Below are positions 9,456 to 18,127 of a stretch of 64,000 bases of DNA, one piece after another (within the stretch, counting starts at the first letter, position 1; every line of letters starts with the position of its first letter). Position numbers and translations under genes: made by a program. This DNA comes from Carnimonas bestiolae (GTDB lineage: Bacteria > Pseudomonadota > Gammaproteobacteria > Pseudomonadales > Halomonadaceae). The notes under the pieces are model-generated. The model made no database searches. It was not told the origin of the DNA and worked only from the letters and a program-made list of their open reading frames with translations. The stretch lies in assembly GCF_051251125.1 (NCBI RefSeq), contig NZ_JBPCZL010000007.1. One strand, given 5' to 3'.

Positions 9456-10109
9456 TCAACCTGCCGCAACAATCGATCGGAACGTCAGATTAATACGCAA
9501 GCCACCTCGACTGCGGGCGGGGATGCCATGCTGAAGCAGTCGCTGCGAATCCGGCCCCATCACCAGCAGGCTGCCATGCGGAAGGCGCAGATTAAACGCA
9601 TCTCCTGATACCCCCGAGGCTGGCTTGAAGCGCATATCGCGAGGCTCACCCAGACTAATCGACCAGATGATGGGATTGGGGCCGAGCTCTGGCTCGTTAT
9701 CACTGTGAAAGCCCATTTTTTGTTGGCCGTCCTGATAGCGATTTAACAATACGCTATTAAGCGGCGGTGGCTGATGCCAGCCTAATTGGAGGGCTGCTTC
9801 ATGCTGAATCGCGTTAAGGCGCTGACATAGCGTAAGCAACAATGGCGTCCAGGGAGTGGGCTCGAAATCGCGGCCCGAGTACCGATAGCGGCTGTTCGCA
9901 TCCCCCATCCACACCTGACTGCGTGGAATGGTGTGCCGTTTGCCGAACAGGGTAATGCTGGGCTGCTGCCATTCAAGCTCACTATCAAGCTGTTCGAGCA
10001 GCTGGTTTGCTTGTGCAGCAGGAAGCCAGTCAGAAAGCAGCCACAACGGCCATGGAGAAGAGGCCGTGTGACTGATTAACGCAGTTGCTTCTTGCCTGGG
10101 CGAGCTCAT
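9456..10109 (-). CDS. alkB: AlkB-like 2-oxoglutarate/Fe(II) dioxygenase
   Basis: A 217-residue oxygenase resembling the DNA-repair AlkB group (ABH2/ABH3-like, longer-branch form), which oxidatively removes alkyl groups from bases. The Fe(II) facial triad is visible as HSDNE (His and Asp) and QHGIP (second His); the 2-oxoglutarate-binding arginines fall in RGGLRINLTFR. The LLNRYQDGQQKMGFHSDNE and PRDMRFKP blocks are typical. It is the last gene of a minus-strand run and starts 17 bp after the PAP2 gene. The context (cell-envelope genes upstream) does not explain a repair role, so co-transcription may be incidental. Confidence in the family is high; the symbol is by resemblance. Confidence 0.88.
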   Translation of the reverse strand: MSSPRQEATALISHTASSPWPLWLLSDWLPAAQANQLLEQLDSELEWQQPSITLFGKRHTIPRSQVWMGDANSRYRYSGRDFEPTPWTPLLLTLCQRLNAIQHEAALQLGWHQPPPLNSVLLNRYQDGQQKMGFHSDNEPELGPNPIIWSISLGEPRDMRFKPASGVSGDAFNLRLPHGSLLVMGPDSQRLLQHGIPARSRGGLRINLTFRSIVAAG

Positions 10110-10126
10110 TGGGTGGCGTTGATCGC

Positions 10127-10687
10127 TTAGAACCAGCCCACAAATGCTGAGTTAATGGCATAGATGCCAAGATGGGCAATGGCGAAGCCCAGCAGTGCAC
10201 CGGCGGCAACGTCGGTGAGGTAGTGCAGCCCAAGAATGACCCGCGAAGCCATCACCACGATGGCGAACGGAACCACAATCGGCAGCAGCTGTGGCACATA
10301 GTAGTAGGTGAGGGTGAGAAACATCACCGCATGCAAGGTATGACCGCTGGGGAAACTGTAGCGATCAAGCGGTGGCATGGTACACGGGATGACGTTATAT
10401 GAAATATAAGGACGTTCGCGCGCCAGCTTGTTTTTCAGGAAGCGATACACCAGCCCACCAAAGGCGGCGCACAACCCCCAGCTAATGGCGAGTGCCCAAT
10501 AACGCATGCCATAAAGCACCGGCAGGCTCACGCACAGCACAATCCATGCAGGATAGTCGCCCAGCCAGCTGGCCTTGCGCAGTATCCATAGCAAAGGCTT
10601 GTATGCACCGAGGCGCGCTATGCGGTTACAGGCTCGCCACTCAAGCATGTCAAGGCGCTTGAATAAGGGATACATCTTTTCACGCAT
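10127..10687 (-). CDS. PAP2-family membrane phosphatase
   Basis: A 186-residue inner-membrane lipid phosphatase. All three PAP2 motifs are visible: KLARERPY near residue 90, PSGHT near 125 and SRVILGLHYLTDV near 160, within about five hydrophobic segments. Members dephosphorylate phosphatidic acid, undecaprenyl diphosphate or similar lipids. Its start overlaps the end of the glycosyltransferase gene by 8 bp, so translation is coupled. The pairing suggests glycolipid or envelope polymer metabolism. The precise substrate cannot be told from sequence. Confidence 0.9.
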   Translation of the reverse strand: MREKMYPLFKRLDMLEWRACNRIARLGAYKPLLWILRKASWLGDYPAWIVLCVSLPVLYGMRYWALAISWGLCAAFGGLVYRFLKNKLARERPYISYNVIPCTMPPLDRYSFPSGHTLHAVMFLTLTYYYVPQLLPIVVPFAIVVMASRVILGLHYLTDVAAGALLGFAIAHLGIYAINSAFVGWF

Positions 10688-11876
10688 CCTTCACCTCCTG
10701 TGCCTCATGTAAGTAGTGCGTAAATAATACACCTATTTTTTCCCAACTGAGTTCCAGCACTCGTTCGCGTGCTTTCTCGCCTTGTAAGCGCACGGCCGCT
10801 GGATCCGCAGCGAGTTGCTTAGACTTCTCAATGAAGTCAGCGTTATTGTCAAGTGTTATCGTGACGCCATTATGACCGTCGCGAATAAGTTCGCTGGCAG
10901 CCGCATAATCAAACGCGACGGTAGCCAACCCGCTGGCCATCGCTTCGATGACCACATTGCCATAGGTTTCCGAGCGCGAAGGAAACAGGAACATGTCAGC
11001 GCTAGCATAGTAGCGAGCCAGCGCTTCGCCACGCTGGAAGCCGGCGAAATGCGCCCAGGGCAGGCGTTTCTCCATTTCTGCCCGAAGCGGGCCATCACCG
11101 ACGATCACGGCAATCTGCCGCGGATTAGCCGCTCTCAAGGCTTCCAGGGTTTCGATCAGTAGGCCGACGTTTTTCTCGGCGGCCAAACGGCCAACGTGCA
11201 AGGCAACGCTTTGGTCGCTGCCGGCGCACCATTCTTCTCGTAATTCGGGCGAGCGAAATTCAGGCGAGAAGGACGCGGTATCGAGGCCTCGACCCATCAC
11301 CTCCACGCGCTTGAAACCTTGGTCGGCCATCAGATCGGCCTGCGCACGGGTTGGCACCAGCGTAATGGCGGTCTTGTTGTGGAAGCGACGTAAAAAACTG
11401 CGCACGAAAGGGCGCACCACGCGCAGCAGAATGTAATGCTGGCTGTAAAAGTCAAAGTTGGTGTGAAAGCCGCTAACCATCGGAATGCCCAGTTGGCGCG
11501 CCACACGCACCGCTACCATGCCGAGCGGGCCTTCGGTGGCGATGTAGAGCACATCGGGGCGCTGCGCCTGCCAAAATGCCTTTAGCCGCGCGGGCATAAC
11601 CCCGCCCATGTGCACTCCATCGTAATCCAGCACTGGCAGGGCGCGAACCTGAAGTTCCTCATCCATGCGTGGATCGGTACCGCCTTCGTCGGGCGTAGGA
11701 CGTACCAGCTGCAGCGGATAGCCACGCTGGTGCAGATGATCGACCAGGTGCGACAGGGTATGCGTAACCCCGTTGATTTCCGGGTGCCAGGTTTCGCTAA
11801 CGAAACACACCTTTCGCACAGCTGGCGCTGCGTCCGCTGCCGCAGACGGCTGTGTATCATCACGACGAAGCGACAT
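10680..11876 (-). CDS. GT4-family glycosyltransferase
   Basis: A 398-residue GT-B fold transferase. The N-terminal Rossmann part carries SETWHPEINGVTHTL and the acceptor loop SGFHTNFDFY; the C-terminal nucleotide-sugar part carries HVGRLAAEKNVGLL, VGDGPLRAEME and the EX7E element in FPSRSETYGNVVIEAMASG. This pattern is closest to glycolipid transferases such as the SqdX/alpha-mannosyltransferase type; that subfamily assignment is inference. It overlaps the LysM gene upstream by one base (TAATG) and the PAP2 gene downstream, forming a tight operon likely to act on membrane glycolipids. Confidence 0.9.
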   Translation of the reverse strand: MSLRRDDTQPSAAADAAPAVRKVCFVSETWHPEINGVTHTLSHLVDHLHQRGYPLQLVRPTPDEGGTDPRMDEELQVRALPVLDYDGVHMGGVMPARLKAFWQAQRPDVLYIATEGPLGMVAVRVARQLGIPMVSGFHTNFDFYSQHYILLRVVRPFVRSFLRRFHNKTAITLVPTRAQADLMADQGFKRVEVMGRGLDTASFSPEFRSPELREEWCAGSDQSVALHVGRLAAEKNVGLLIETLEALRAANPRQIAVIVGDGPLRAEMEKRLPWAHFAGFQRGEALARYYASADMFLFPSRSETYGNVVIEAMASGLATVAFDYAAASELIRDGHNGVTITLDNNADFIEKSKQLAADPAAVRLQGEKARERVLELSWEKIGVLFTHYLHEAQEVKDA

Positions 11877-12811
11877 TACTTTTTAAGCACTCTACGTGGA
11901 TCGACGGGTTTGCCCGCATGGCGCACATCGAACAGCAGCTGACCTGCGTAACTGCCGCTGCTGCCGACGCTGCATACGGGCGAACCTTGCGATACTTTTT
12001 GGCCGACCGATACCTGCAAGGTATCGCACTGCGCGTAAACACTCTGCATGTTATTGGCGTGGTGAAGGATGACCACGTTGCCAAGCTGGCGCATGTTTTC
12101 CGCAAATTTAACGGTGCCTGTCTCAGCGGCTTTCACCGCGTGATCCGAGGTAGCGCTCAACAGCATTGGTTCTAACGTGCCGCTGCCGTTCGCGCCGAAT
12201 TCACGCATGACCTTGGCGTTGGTTAATGGCCATTGCCAGTTTTTCACCGCTGCCGGAATAGGCGCTGCGGGGGCGGCTCGCGATGCTGCGATCTGACGCT
12301 GGCGGCTAGCGGAGGCTCCGGCACCGCTGCGAACTCCGTGCTGAGGAATCCAGATCAGGCGCCCAACGCTGAGATTGTTGGCGCTAAGCCCTGAGTTGGC
12401 GCTTTGAATGGCAGAGGCCGACGACGAAAACTGTTGGCCAAGTGCCGCGAGCGTGTCGCCCTGGCGAACGCGATAGCGGTAGGCGCCGCTACCAGGGGTA
12501 CGTTCTTCGCTGTCGGGCAAGCGGATACGCTGACCCACCTCGAGCCGATCAGGGTGAACACTGGGGTTCATACGCATCAAGCGCAGCGCCGGAATATTGT
12601 TACGGCGGGCGATGGTACCCATGGTGTCGCCGCGCTCGACGCTGTACCAACCGCCGGCACCTTCACCGCCACCCGATGTGGCACAAGCGCCTAGCGTCAA
12701 CATGGCGGCGAGCGCTACGGCACCTGCTGAAGGACGAGAGAATCGCTTCAGGATGCTGGTCAAGGCATTACCCGGCAAAGCAGTACGGTGGCGAGGCGGT
12801 GCGTAGTTCAT
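11876..12811 (-). CDS. LysM/LytM-domain lipoprotein, degenerate M23 (NlpD-like)
   Basis: A 311-residue envelope protein. The N-terminus has a hydrophobic helix ending in LTLGAC, a lipobox-like cleavage site. Two LysM peptidoglycan-binding repeats follow at about residues 55-100 and 112-155, then a linker and an M23/LytM domain from about residue 190. The catalytic positions of true endopeptidases are not kept: the HxH-type motif reads YAQCD and the HFEIR position reads LFDVR. This matches the NlpD/EnvC class, which lacks enzyme activity and activates cell-wall amidases during division. It is first in the operon with the glycosyltransferase and PAP2 genes. The function is inferred from the domain pattern. 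Confidence 0.87.
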   Translation of the reverse strand: MNYAPPRHRTALPGNALTSILKRFSRPSAGAVALAAMLTLGACATSGGGEGAGGWYSVERGDTMGTIARRNNIPALRLMRMNPSVHPDRLEVGQRIRLPDSEERTPGSGAYRYRVRQGDTLAALGQQFSSSASAIQSANSGLSANNLSVGRLIWIPQHGVRSGAGASASRQRQIAASRAAPAAPIPAAVKNWQWPLTNAKVMREFGANGSGTLEPMLLSATSDHAVKAAETGTVKFAENMRQLGNVVILHHANNMQSVYAQCDTLQVSVGQKVSQGSPVCSVGSSGSYAGQLLFDVRHAGKPVDPRRVLKK

Positions 12812-13250
12812 GCGGTAACGTCAATCCTTGATGTAGTAGGCGCACGGGCGAGCGGTACGCAATAGCGTGGAGGTTGCGCTGAAAACGGATAAATGACGGC
12901 GTACGTGGAACGCCGTGCTCGCCGACTGAGTGTAGTGCCAACGCTCGCTGCGCGCTTTTATAGACGTAACGTAGTAATAAATGAATGCCACGTCAGGTTG
13001 GCATAGCGTCCGTGCTTTTACTCGCCAGCCTGAGCGTTGGGCAATCCCAGAATAGCCGATAATTGTCGCATAATCAGCGGCTTCCTTCATTACCCAATAG
13101 CGCGTATCGGCAAGCCGATAGCGTACGCGCGCTTGTAATCGCTGCTGCTCGGGCCCGCGAGCCTTTGGTTTGGCTGCATTAATCAACGTCAGTAAGCTGC
13201 GTAACGGACCGCGTGAGCGCAGCCATTTGGGGACTGCACAGCCTATAGGA
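12812..13250. other. Intergenic region upstream of the LysM operon
   Basis: About 440 bp. A TTG-initiated minus-strand frame of 121 codons (12821-13186) is open here, but it has no good ribosome site, an unusually basic low-quality composition and no family resemblance that I can see. I treat it as chance. No clear terminator or promoter is visible. Confidence 0.4.
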
Positions 13251-13787
13251 TTAGCGCTTGACCGGACGTTTTTGCAGTTTTCGCTGCAGGGTGCGGCGGT
13301 GCATGCCCAGGCTACGCGCGGCAGCGGAAATATTACCGTCGTTTTCTTGAAGCACGCGCTGGATGTGCTCCCACGTTAAACGATTGACCGAGGGGGGATG
13401 GCTGGCAATTTCCGCGTCGGGGTCAGGCGCGGTTTGTAGCAGTGAATTCAGCACGTCTTCGGCATCCACCGGCTTGCACAGGTAATTGACCGCGCCCAGC
13501 TTGATCGCTTCGACGGCCGTCGAAATGCTCGAGTATCCGGTCAAAATGACCGCCTTGCAGTGCGGGCTGATGCGCAATAGCTCAGGCAATAGCTTGAGCC
13601 CAGAGCTACGCTCCAATTTAAGGTCGACGGTGGCATAGGCGGGGGCATGCCGATTGGCTAGAAGCAGGGCGTCTTCGGCAGTGTGCGCGACTTCGACGTC
13701 ATAGCCTCGCCGCTTGATGGAGCGCTCGAGCACACGGCAGAACAGTTCATCGTCGTCGATGATCAAAAAGGTATTTGCAGATGTCAT
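13251..13787 (-). CDS. regA: Redox response regulator of the RegA/ActR/RoxR family
   Basis: A 178-residue response regulator. The receiver domain occupies residues 7-120, with acidic pocket IIDDD near residue 10, phosphoacceptor Asp55 (VDLKL), and conserved Thr (ILTGYSS) and Lys (CKPVD). A proline-containing linker leads to a Fis-type helix-turn-helix at the C-terminus (NISAAARSLGMHRRTLQRKL), which is nearly invariant in the RegA/PrrA/ActR/RoxR family. This family controls respiration and redox genes. The cognate kinase gene lies upstream on the same strand, 306 bp away, so regA probably has its own promoter as well. Confidence 0.93.
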   Translation of the reverse strand: MTSANTFLIIDDDELFCRVLERSIKRRGYDVEVAHTAEDALLLANRHAPAYATVDLKLERSSGLKLLPELLRISPHCKAVILTGYSSISTAVEAIKLGAVNYLCKPVDAEDVLNSLLQTAPDPDAEIASHPPSVNRLTWEHIQRVLQENDGNISAAARSLGMHRRTLQRKLQKRPVKR

Positions 13788-14093
13788 TACAATCGTCCTT
13801 GTCTTGCCAGCCCGTTCACGGTGCCGATGCGCGGCTTGCAGCGGTTGTTCGCCTTGGCGCCTTACCCTTCAGCACGCTGGAAACCTACCTTTGACGCAGA
13901 CGGCAAGGATAGCGCTAGCGGGTGCTTGCCAATAGCCTGCCGCAGTGACATTGGCGCTTGCGGCGCCGCGGTTAAATCATACTTTAGCGTAGCAATATTA
14001 CCGCAGGCGCTTAAGCGGCCTCCGATAACGCAGGAACTGCCCATAAGCGGGTGCGGTGTGACCATGCATCACAATTATACGCTTGTTCGACGC
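13788..14093. other. Gap between regB and regA
   Basis: About 306 bp without a gene. On the minus strand a TATGAT element near 13980 could be a -10 box for regA, but no matching -35 stands out. A separate promoter or autoregulatory site for regA is likely but not proven. Confidence 0.3.
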
Positions 14094-15362
14094 TTACTGT
14101 GCCGAGTAGGCAATCGGCAGTCTGACTTCGGTCAGCGTACCGCCGCCTTCATGATTATAAAGTCTGACACTGCCGCCGAAGCGGTCGAGGGTGGAGTGGG
14201 TCAGAAAGAGGCCAATTCCCATGCCCTTCGAATGGGTAGAGATAAAGGTGTCACCCAACTGATCGGCGATCTCTAACGGCACGCCGTCGCCGTGATCGCG
14301 GATATCGAAAACGACCTGCTGATTCTCCCAATAAAGCTGTATTTCGATGTTATTAGGGTCGGCGTCGGCAGCGTTGTTGAGCAGATTCATCATCGCCTGC
14401 TCAAGTGTCGCATCCACCTCGATAAGCGGAGGGCGGCCCCTGGCCACGTCAAGCTGAAAGTCCATATCGTGGCGCATGACCGTCCAGCGATTGATAACGC
14501 GTTTAAACCACTCTTCAGCGCCAATTTCCTCGACGCTGCCTGCTTGCCGCCGTGCGCTGTCCGCAAGCGTGCGCAGGTGAGCCTTGCAGGTATCCACTTG
14601 CTGTTTGACGAGCTGCAAATCTTCTTGCAGCTGCGGTTGTCCATCGGCGTCTTCCAGCATATCGCTAACAATCACCGAGATAGTAGAGAGCGGGGTGCCC
14701 AGCTCATGGGCGGTACCGGCTGCTTGACTGGCAACGGCAAGAATCTGTTCGCTGCGTAACGCAGCTTCTCTCGTACGTGCCAGCGTGCGATCGCGAATGC
14801 GCAGCGCCAGTGCCATTTTCGAGACGAAGAAGATCAACAGCACCACACTCAGCAGGAAGGTAATGCCCATCCCGATCACGTGCAGGCTAAAGGGAAGGTT
14901 AGGCAGCTGACGTGACAGTTCGGGCACCGGTATATAGCAGAACATCAGCAGCAGATAGCTAAGAATTGCCACGCTGGCGATCAGCAGGGTGCTGCGCCAA
15001 CGCAGCGTTGCGGCGGCGATGGTCACTGGCAGTAGCAGATAACTGATGGCCGGATTGGTTGCGCCACCGGTCAGGCAGAACAGCAGCGTCAGGCCCGCGA
15101 TATCAAGCAGCAGGTGCAGTACATATTCCTGATCGCTAACCGCACTGCGCCTGCCAAGCCGCCACCAGGTCAGCAAATTGATAAGGCCCATGCCCATGAT
15201 GCAGGCGATCACCCACAGCACATTGAGATGAAATTGCAGCACGTTGATGCCAAAGATGATCACCAGCAGAAAGCCTGTCCAGGTGATGCCGCGCATCATG
15301 GTCAAGCGCACCAGGTTTTGATTGGGCGTTGAAAGGGCGATCGGCGGAGACGTATGCGGCAT
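14094..15362 (-). CDS. regB: Redox sensor histidine kinase of the RegB/PrrB/RoxS family
   Basis: A 422-residue membrane sensor kinase. Six hydrophobic segments span residues about 25-185. Between them lies GGATNPA (99-105), matching the quinone-binding heptapeptide of RegB, with Ala in place of the usual final Phe. The H-box is HELGTPLSTISV with His219; a Cys at 259 in the following helix (VDTCKAHL) corresponds to the redox-active Cys of RegB. N, G1 and G2 ATP-binding boxes follow (NAADADP, DHGDGVP, GMGIGLFL). It phosphorylates RegA in response to the redox state of the quinone pool. No terminator is seen before regA. Confidence 0.92.
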   Translation of the reverse strand: MPHTSPPIALSTPNQNLVRLTMMRGITWTGFLLVIIFGINVLQFHLNVLWVIACIMGMGLINLLTWWRLGRRSAVSDQEYVLHLLLDIAGLTLLFCLTGGATNPAISYLLLPVTIAAATLRWRSTLLIASVAILSYLLLMFCYIPVPELSRQLPNLPFSLHVIGMGITFLLSVVLLIFFVSKMALALRIRDRTLARTREAALRSEQILAVASQAAGTAHELGTPLSTISVIVSDMLEDADGQPQLQEDLQLVKQQVDTCKAHLRTLADSARRQAGSVEEIGAEEWFKRVINRWTVMRHDMDFQLDVARGRPPLIEVDATLEQAMMNLLNNAADADPNNIEIQLYWENQQVVFDIRDHGDGVPLEIADQLGDTFISTHSKGMGIGLFLTHSTLDRFGGSVRLYNHEGGGTLTEVRLPIAYSAQ

Positions 15363-15632
15363 GGTGATCTCAATACTGACGAAGGGAACGCAGAAAGCGC
15401 AGGCTCAGCATACTCAGCGAAGCGAGCGGGGCTAAGCCTCGGATAATCAAGGAGGTAGTGTAGAGGCTATCCTCGGCGACGGCTACGCCGCGAAGATGAA
15501 GCGCCACCGCAAAGCACTCGCGTGCACGGCGAGACAATCAAACGGTCATATTATAGTAATAAAACAACAATAATCGGAGGGCTGGCTCGCACTACGTATC
15601 TCCCGCAGCTCTCCCCGTAACAACCTACAGGC

Positions 15633-15668
15633 TAAAAAAAGCCGGCCCATCATAGGGCCGGCTTCCTG
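15633..15668 (-). terminator. Terminator of the 35-codon gene
   Basis: On the minus strand GAAGCCGGCCC pairs with GGGCCGGCTTT around a short loop and is followed by seven T. It lies about 75 bp after the small gene's stop codon and shows that a minus-strand transcript ends here. Confidence 0.88.
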
Positions 15669-15739
15669 ATAATTAATTGCGTAGCGACAAATGCGGTGCA
15701 ATCGCGCTGCGCCTATCGCTTCGGATCAGCGCCTGGTAA

Positions 15740-15847
15740 TTAGGCAGCTTTCGTCGCAGTCAGCGCTTGTCGTGCCGCTTTTTCAGCCGCACGCCGTTGG
15801 CGCATACGCTGATCTTCTTTGAGCATTACTTCGTGAGCGCATCTCAT
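15740..15847 (-). CDS. Small cationic protein gene (35 residues), unknown function
   Basis: A short frame from ATG 15847 to TAA 15740 encodes MRCAHEV followed by a highly basic, alanine-rich helix (DQRMRQRRAAEKAARQAL) ending in KAA. A second ATG seven codons in could also serve. The coding call rests on context: a strong promoter (TTTACA, 17 bp, TAATAT) lies 42 bp upstream, a GAGG element precedes the ATG by nine bases, and a strong terminator follows. It is flanked by regB and the divergent prfC. It could be a small DNA-, RNA- or ribosome-binding protein; alternatively the transcript may be a small RNA. No family is recognised. Confidence 0.55.
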   Translation of the reverse strand: MRCAHEVMLKEDQRMRQRRAAEKAARQALTATKAA

Positions 15848-15888
15848 GTTAGACAGCCTCGACGTGGTGGTGTGTGATTGCATTGACC

Positions 15889-15917
15889 ATATTAGACTAA
15901 GGTCGCGTCGTTGTAAA
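15889..15917 (-). promoter_or_regulatory. Sigma70-type promoter for the 35-codon gene
   Basis: On the minus strand a -35 TTTACA (15912-15917) and a -10 TAATAT (15889-15894) are separated by exactly 17 bp. This is one of the best consensus promoters in the window. Confidence 0.75.
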
Positions 15918-16212
15918 TTTACTACGTAATTTTATTTCGCGGCAAAATGTCGCGCTGTCGGAAATGTGCCTAAACGGCTAGGGCAGTCGCGGGCTCCTGG
16001 GCGTTTTGAAGCATGGGTAGGGCCGTTATGCTAAAGCCCACTCGCGCTGCGCCCATCCGGAAAATCACCCGTGGCACATGCTGCGGCGGTGGGCGCCACG
16101 CTCATCGTGCCTAGCGCATCGCCTTGCTGTACAATTACCGCCATTGCTCGCCACGGCATTCCTGTCGCTAGGCTATTTCTGTTTTGGTATACGCACGGTA
16201 CGTACATTATTC

Positions 16213-17799
16213 ATGGCTGATTCAACTCAAGCGCACGAAGCGTCGATTCGGCGAACGTTCGCGATCATTTCTCACCCCGATGCCGGTAAAACCACGCTCA
16301 CCGAAAAGCTGCTGCTGTTCGGTAATGCCATTCAGGTAGCAGGGGCGGTCAAAAGCAAAAAGGAAGACCGCCACGCGACCTCTGACTGGATGAAAATGGA
16401 GCAGGAGCGCGGCATCTCGGTAACTACCTCGGTGATGCAGTTCCCTTACCGCGACCGTATCGTCAATCTGTTGGACACGCCTGGTCACGAGGACTTCTCG
16501 GAAGATACCTATCGTACGCTGACCGCGGTCGATTCAGCGCTGATGGTGGTCGACGCCGCCAAAGGCGTTGAGGACCGCACCATCAAACTGATGGAAGTAT
16601 GTCGGCTGCGCGACACCCCCATCCTTACCTTCATCAACAAGATGGATCGCGAAACCCGTGATCCCATTGAAGTGATGGATGAAATCGAGACGGTGCTGTC
16701 GATTCAGTGCGCTCCGGTTACCTGGCCGGTGGGCATGGGCAAGGCATTCAAGGGCGTTTATCACTTGCTTGAAGACCGCGTCTATCTTTACACCCAGGGG
16801 CAGGGTAACCGCATTCCCGATGAGAAATTCATCGAGGGGATTGATAGCAGCGAGCTTGATGAGGTATTGGGCAGCCACGGTGCCGCCGAGCTGCGCGATG
16901 AAATCGAGCTGGTGCGCGGCGCTTCCAACGAGTTCGATCTCGATGCCTATCGTCGCGGCGAGCTAACGCCGGTGTTTTTCGGCACCGCGATGGGCAATTT
17001 CGGTGTTCGCGAAATGCTTAATGGCTTCGTTGAATATGCGCCAGCACCGCAGGTCTATCACACCGATACGCGTGATGTAGCCTCAGAGGACGAGCGTTTC
17101 AGCGGTTTCGTGTTCAAGATTCAGGCCAACATGGATCCGCGCCACCGCGACCGCGTTGCCTTCTTGCGGGTGTGTTCCGGTCGCTACACCCGCAATATGA
17201 AGATGCGCCACGTACGCATAGGCAAGGATGTCAAAATCGCCGACGCGCTTACCTTCATGGCGTCTGATCGCTCGCATGTCGAAGAAGCCTGGCCGGGCGA
17301 TATTATTGGCTTGCATAACCACGGCACTATCCAGATTGGCGACACCTTCAGCGATGGCGAAGAAATGCGCTTCACCGGCATTCCGCACTTTGCTCCAGAG
17401 CTGTTCCGTCGCGTGCGCTTGAAGGACCCGCTGAAGACCAAGGCGCTGCACAAGGGATTGCAGCAGCTGTCGGAAGAAGGGGCTACCCAGATGTTCATGC
17501 CGCTTAACAATAATGATCTGATTGTGGGGGCCGTGGGCATGCTGCAGTTCGATGTAGTAGCGCACCGGCTGCTGAACGAATACAAAGTGGAGTGCATCTA
17601 CGAGCCAGTTAACGTGCACACGGCGCGCTGGCTTCAGGCCGACGCCCGCCAGCTTGATGAACTGAAACGTAAATCGAGCGAGAACCTGGCCATCGACGGC
17701 GGTGGCTTCCTCACCTATCTGGCTCCCACGCGGGTCAACCTTCAGTTGATGGAAGAGCGCTGGCCCGACGTTAACTTCCGCGCTACTCGCGAGCATTGA
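16213..17799 (+). CDS. prfC: Peptide chain release factor 3
   Basis: A 528-residue translational GTPase that recycles RF1/RF2 from the ribosome after termination. G1 is HPDAGKTTL, the switch II region is DTPGHEDFSEDTYR, and the NKMD box is present; domains II and III follow with the expected length (E. coli RF3 has 529 residues). The ATG at 16213 matches the family N-terminus; an in-frame upstream ATG at 16078 would add a 45-residue stretch absent from homologues. No strong Shine-Dalgarno site is visible, so initiation may be weak. It is monocistronic, with a hairpin after the stop. Confidence 0.96.
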   Translation: MADSTQAHEASIRRTFAIISHPDAGKTTLTEKLLLFGNAIQVAGAVKSKKEDRHATSDWMKMEQERGISVTTSVMQFPYRDRIVNLLDTPGHEDFSEDTYRTLTAVDSALMVVDAAKGVEDRTIKLMEVCRLRDTPILTFINKMDRETRDPIEVMDEIETVLSIQCAPVTWPVGMGKAFKGVYHLLEDRVYLYTQGQGNRIPDEKFIEGIDSSELDEVLGSHGAAELRDEIELVRGASNEFDLDAYRRGELTPVFFGTAMGNFGVREMLNGFVEYAPAPQVYHTDTRDVASEDERFSGFVFKIQANMDPRHRDRVAFLRVCSGRYTRNMKMRHVRIGKDVKIADALTFMASDRSHVEEAWPGDIIGLHNHGTIQIGDTFSDGEEMRFTGIPHFAPELFRRVRLKDPLKTKALHKGLQQLSEEGATQMFMPLNNNDLIVGAVGMLQFDVVAHRLLNEYKVECIYEPVNVHTARWLQADARQLDELKRKSSENLAIDGGGFLTYLAPTRVNLQLMEERWPDVNFRATREH

Positions 17800-17803
17800 G
17801 CGG

Positions 17804-17846
17804 CCGGTGGGAGCAGTGATTACGCTCCCGCACCGGAATTTTGACA
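17804..17846 (+). terminator. Probable terminator after prfC
   Basis: A long hairpin (CCGGTG and GGAGC pairing with GCTCC and CACCGG, with a two-base bulge) is followed by AATTTT just after the prfC stop. Confidence 0.65.
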
Positions 17847-18127
17847 CCTTGGGCTGCGCCAATGGTCGAACGATGACGACCGGCTCGCTCAGGGGGTGCA
17901 ATACCGCGAAAATGCTGTTTGCGTATCTAGGTTAAGATTCACTGAAATAATGTGTAAACTTCGATCATCAGCGGTGCTCCTTCGCTAGCAGATAGCGCAG
18001 CTGCGTTGCGCGCTTATGTGCGCCTTGCGGCTACGTGAAGATTCGCTTTAGCGAGAGAGAACTGGTGAACGATTGCGTTAACAGCTAAAACGAAGTAGCG
18101 CCTTATACATTATCTCGAGGAGTGGCC

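Noticed and set aside
12821..13186. A 121-codon minus-strand frame with a TTG start
   Set aside because: No ribosome site, rare start codon, basic and patternless composition, and no resemblance to any family; best taken as chance in a GC-rich gap.
17083..17901. A 272-codon minus-strand frame opposite prfC
   Set aside because: Overlaps the conserved C-terminal half of prfC; no independent evidence of coding.
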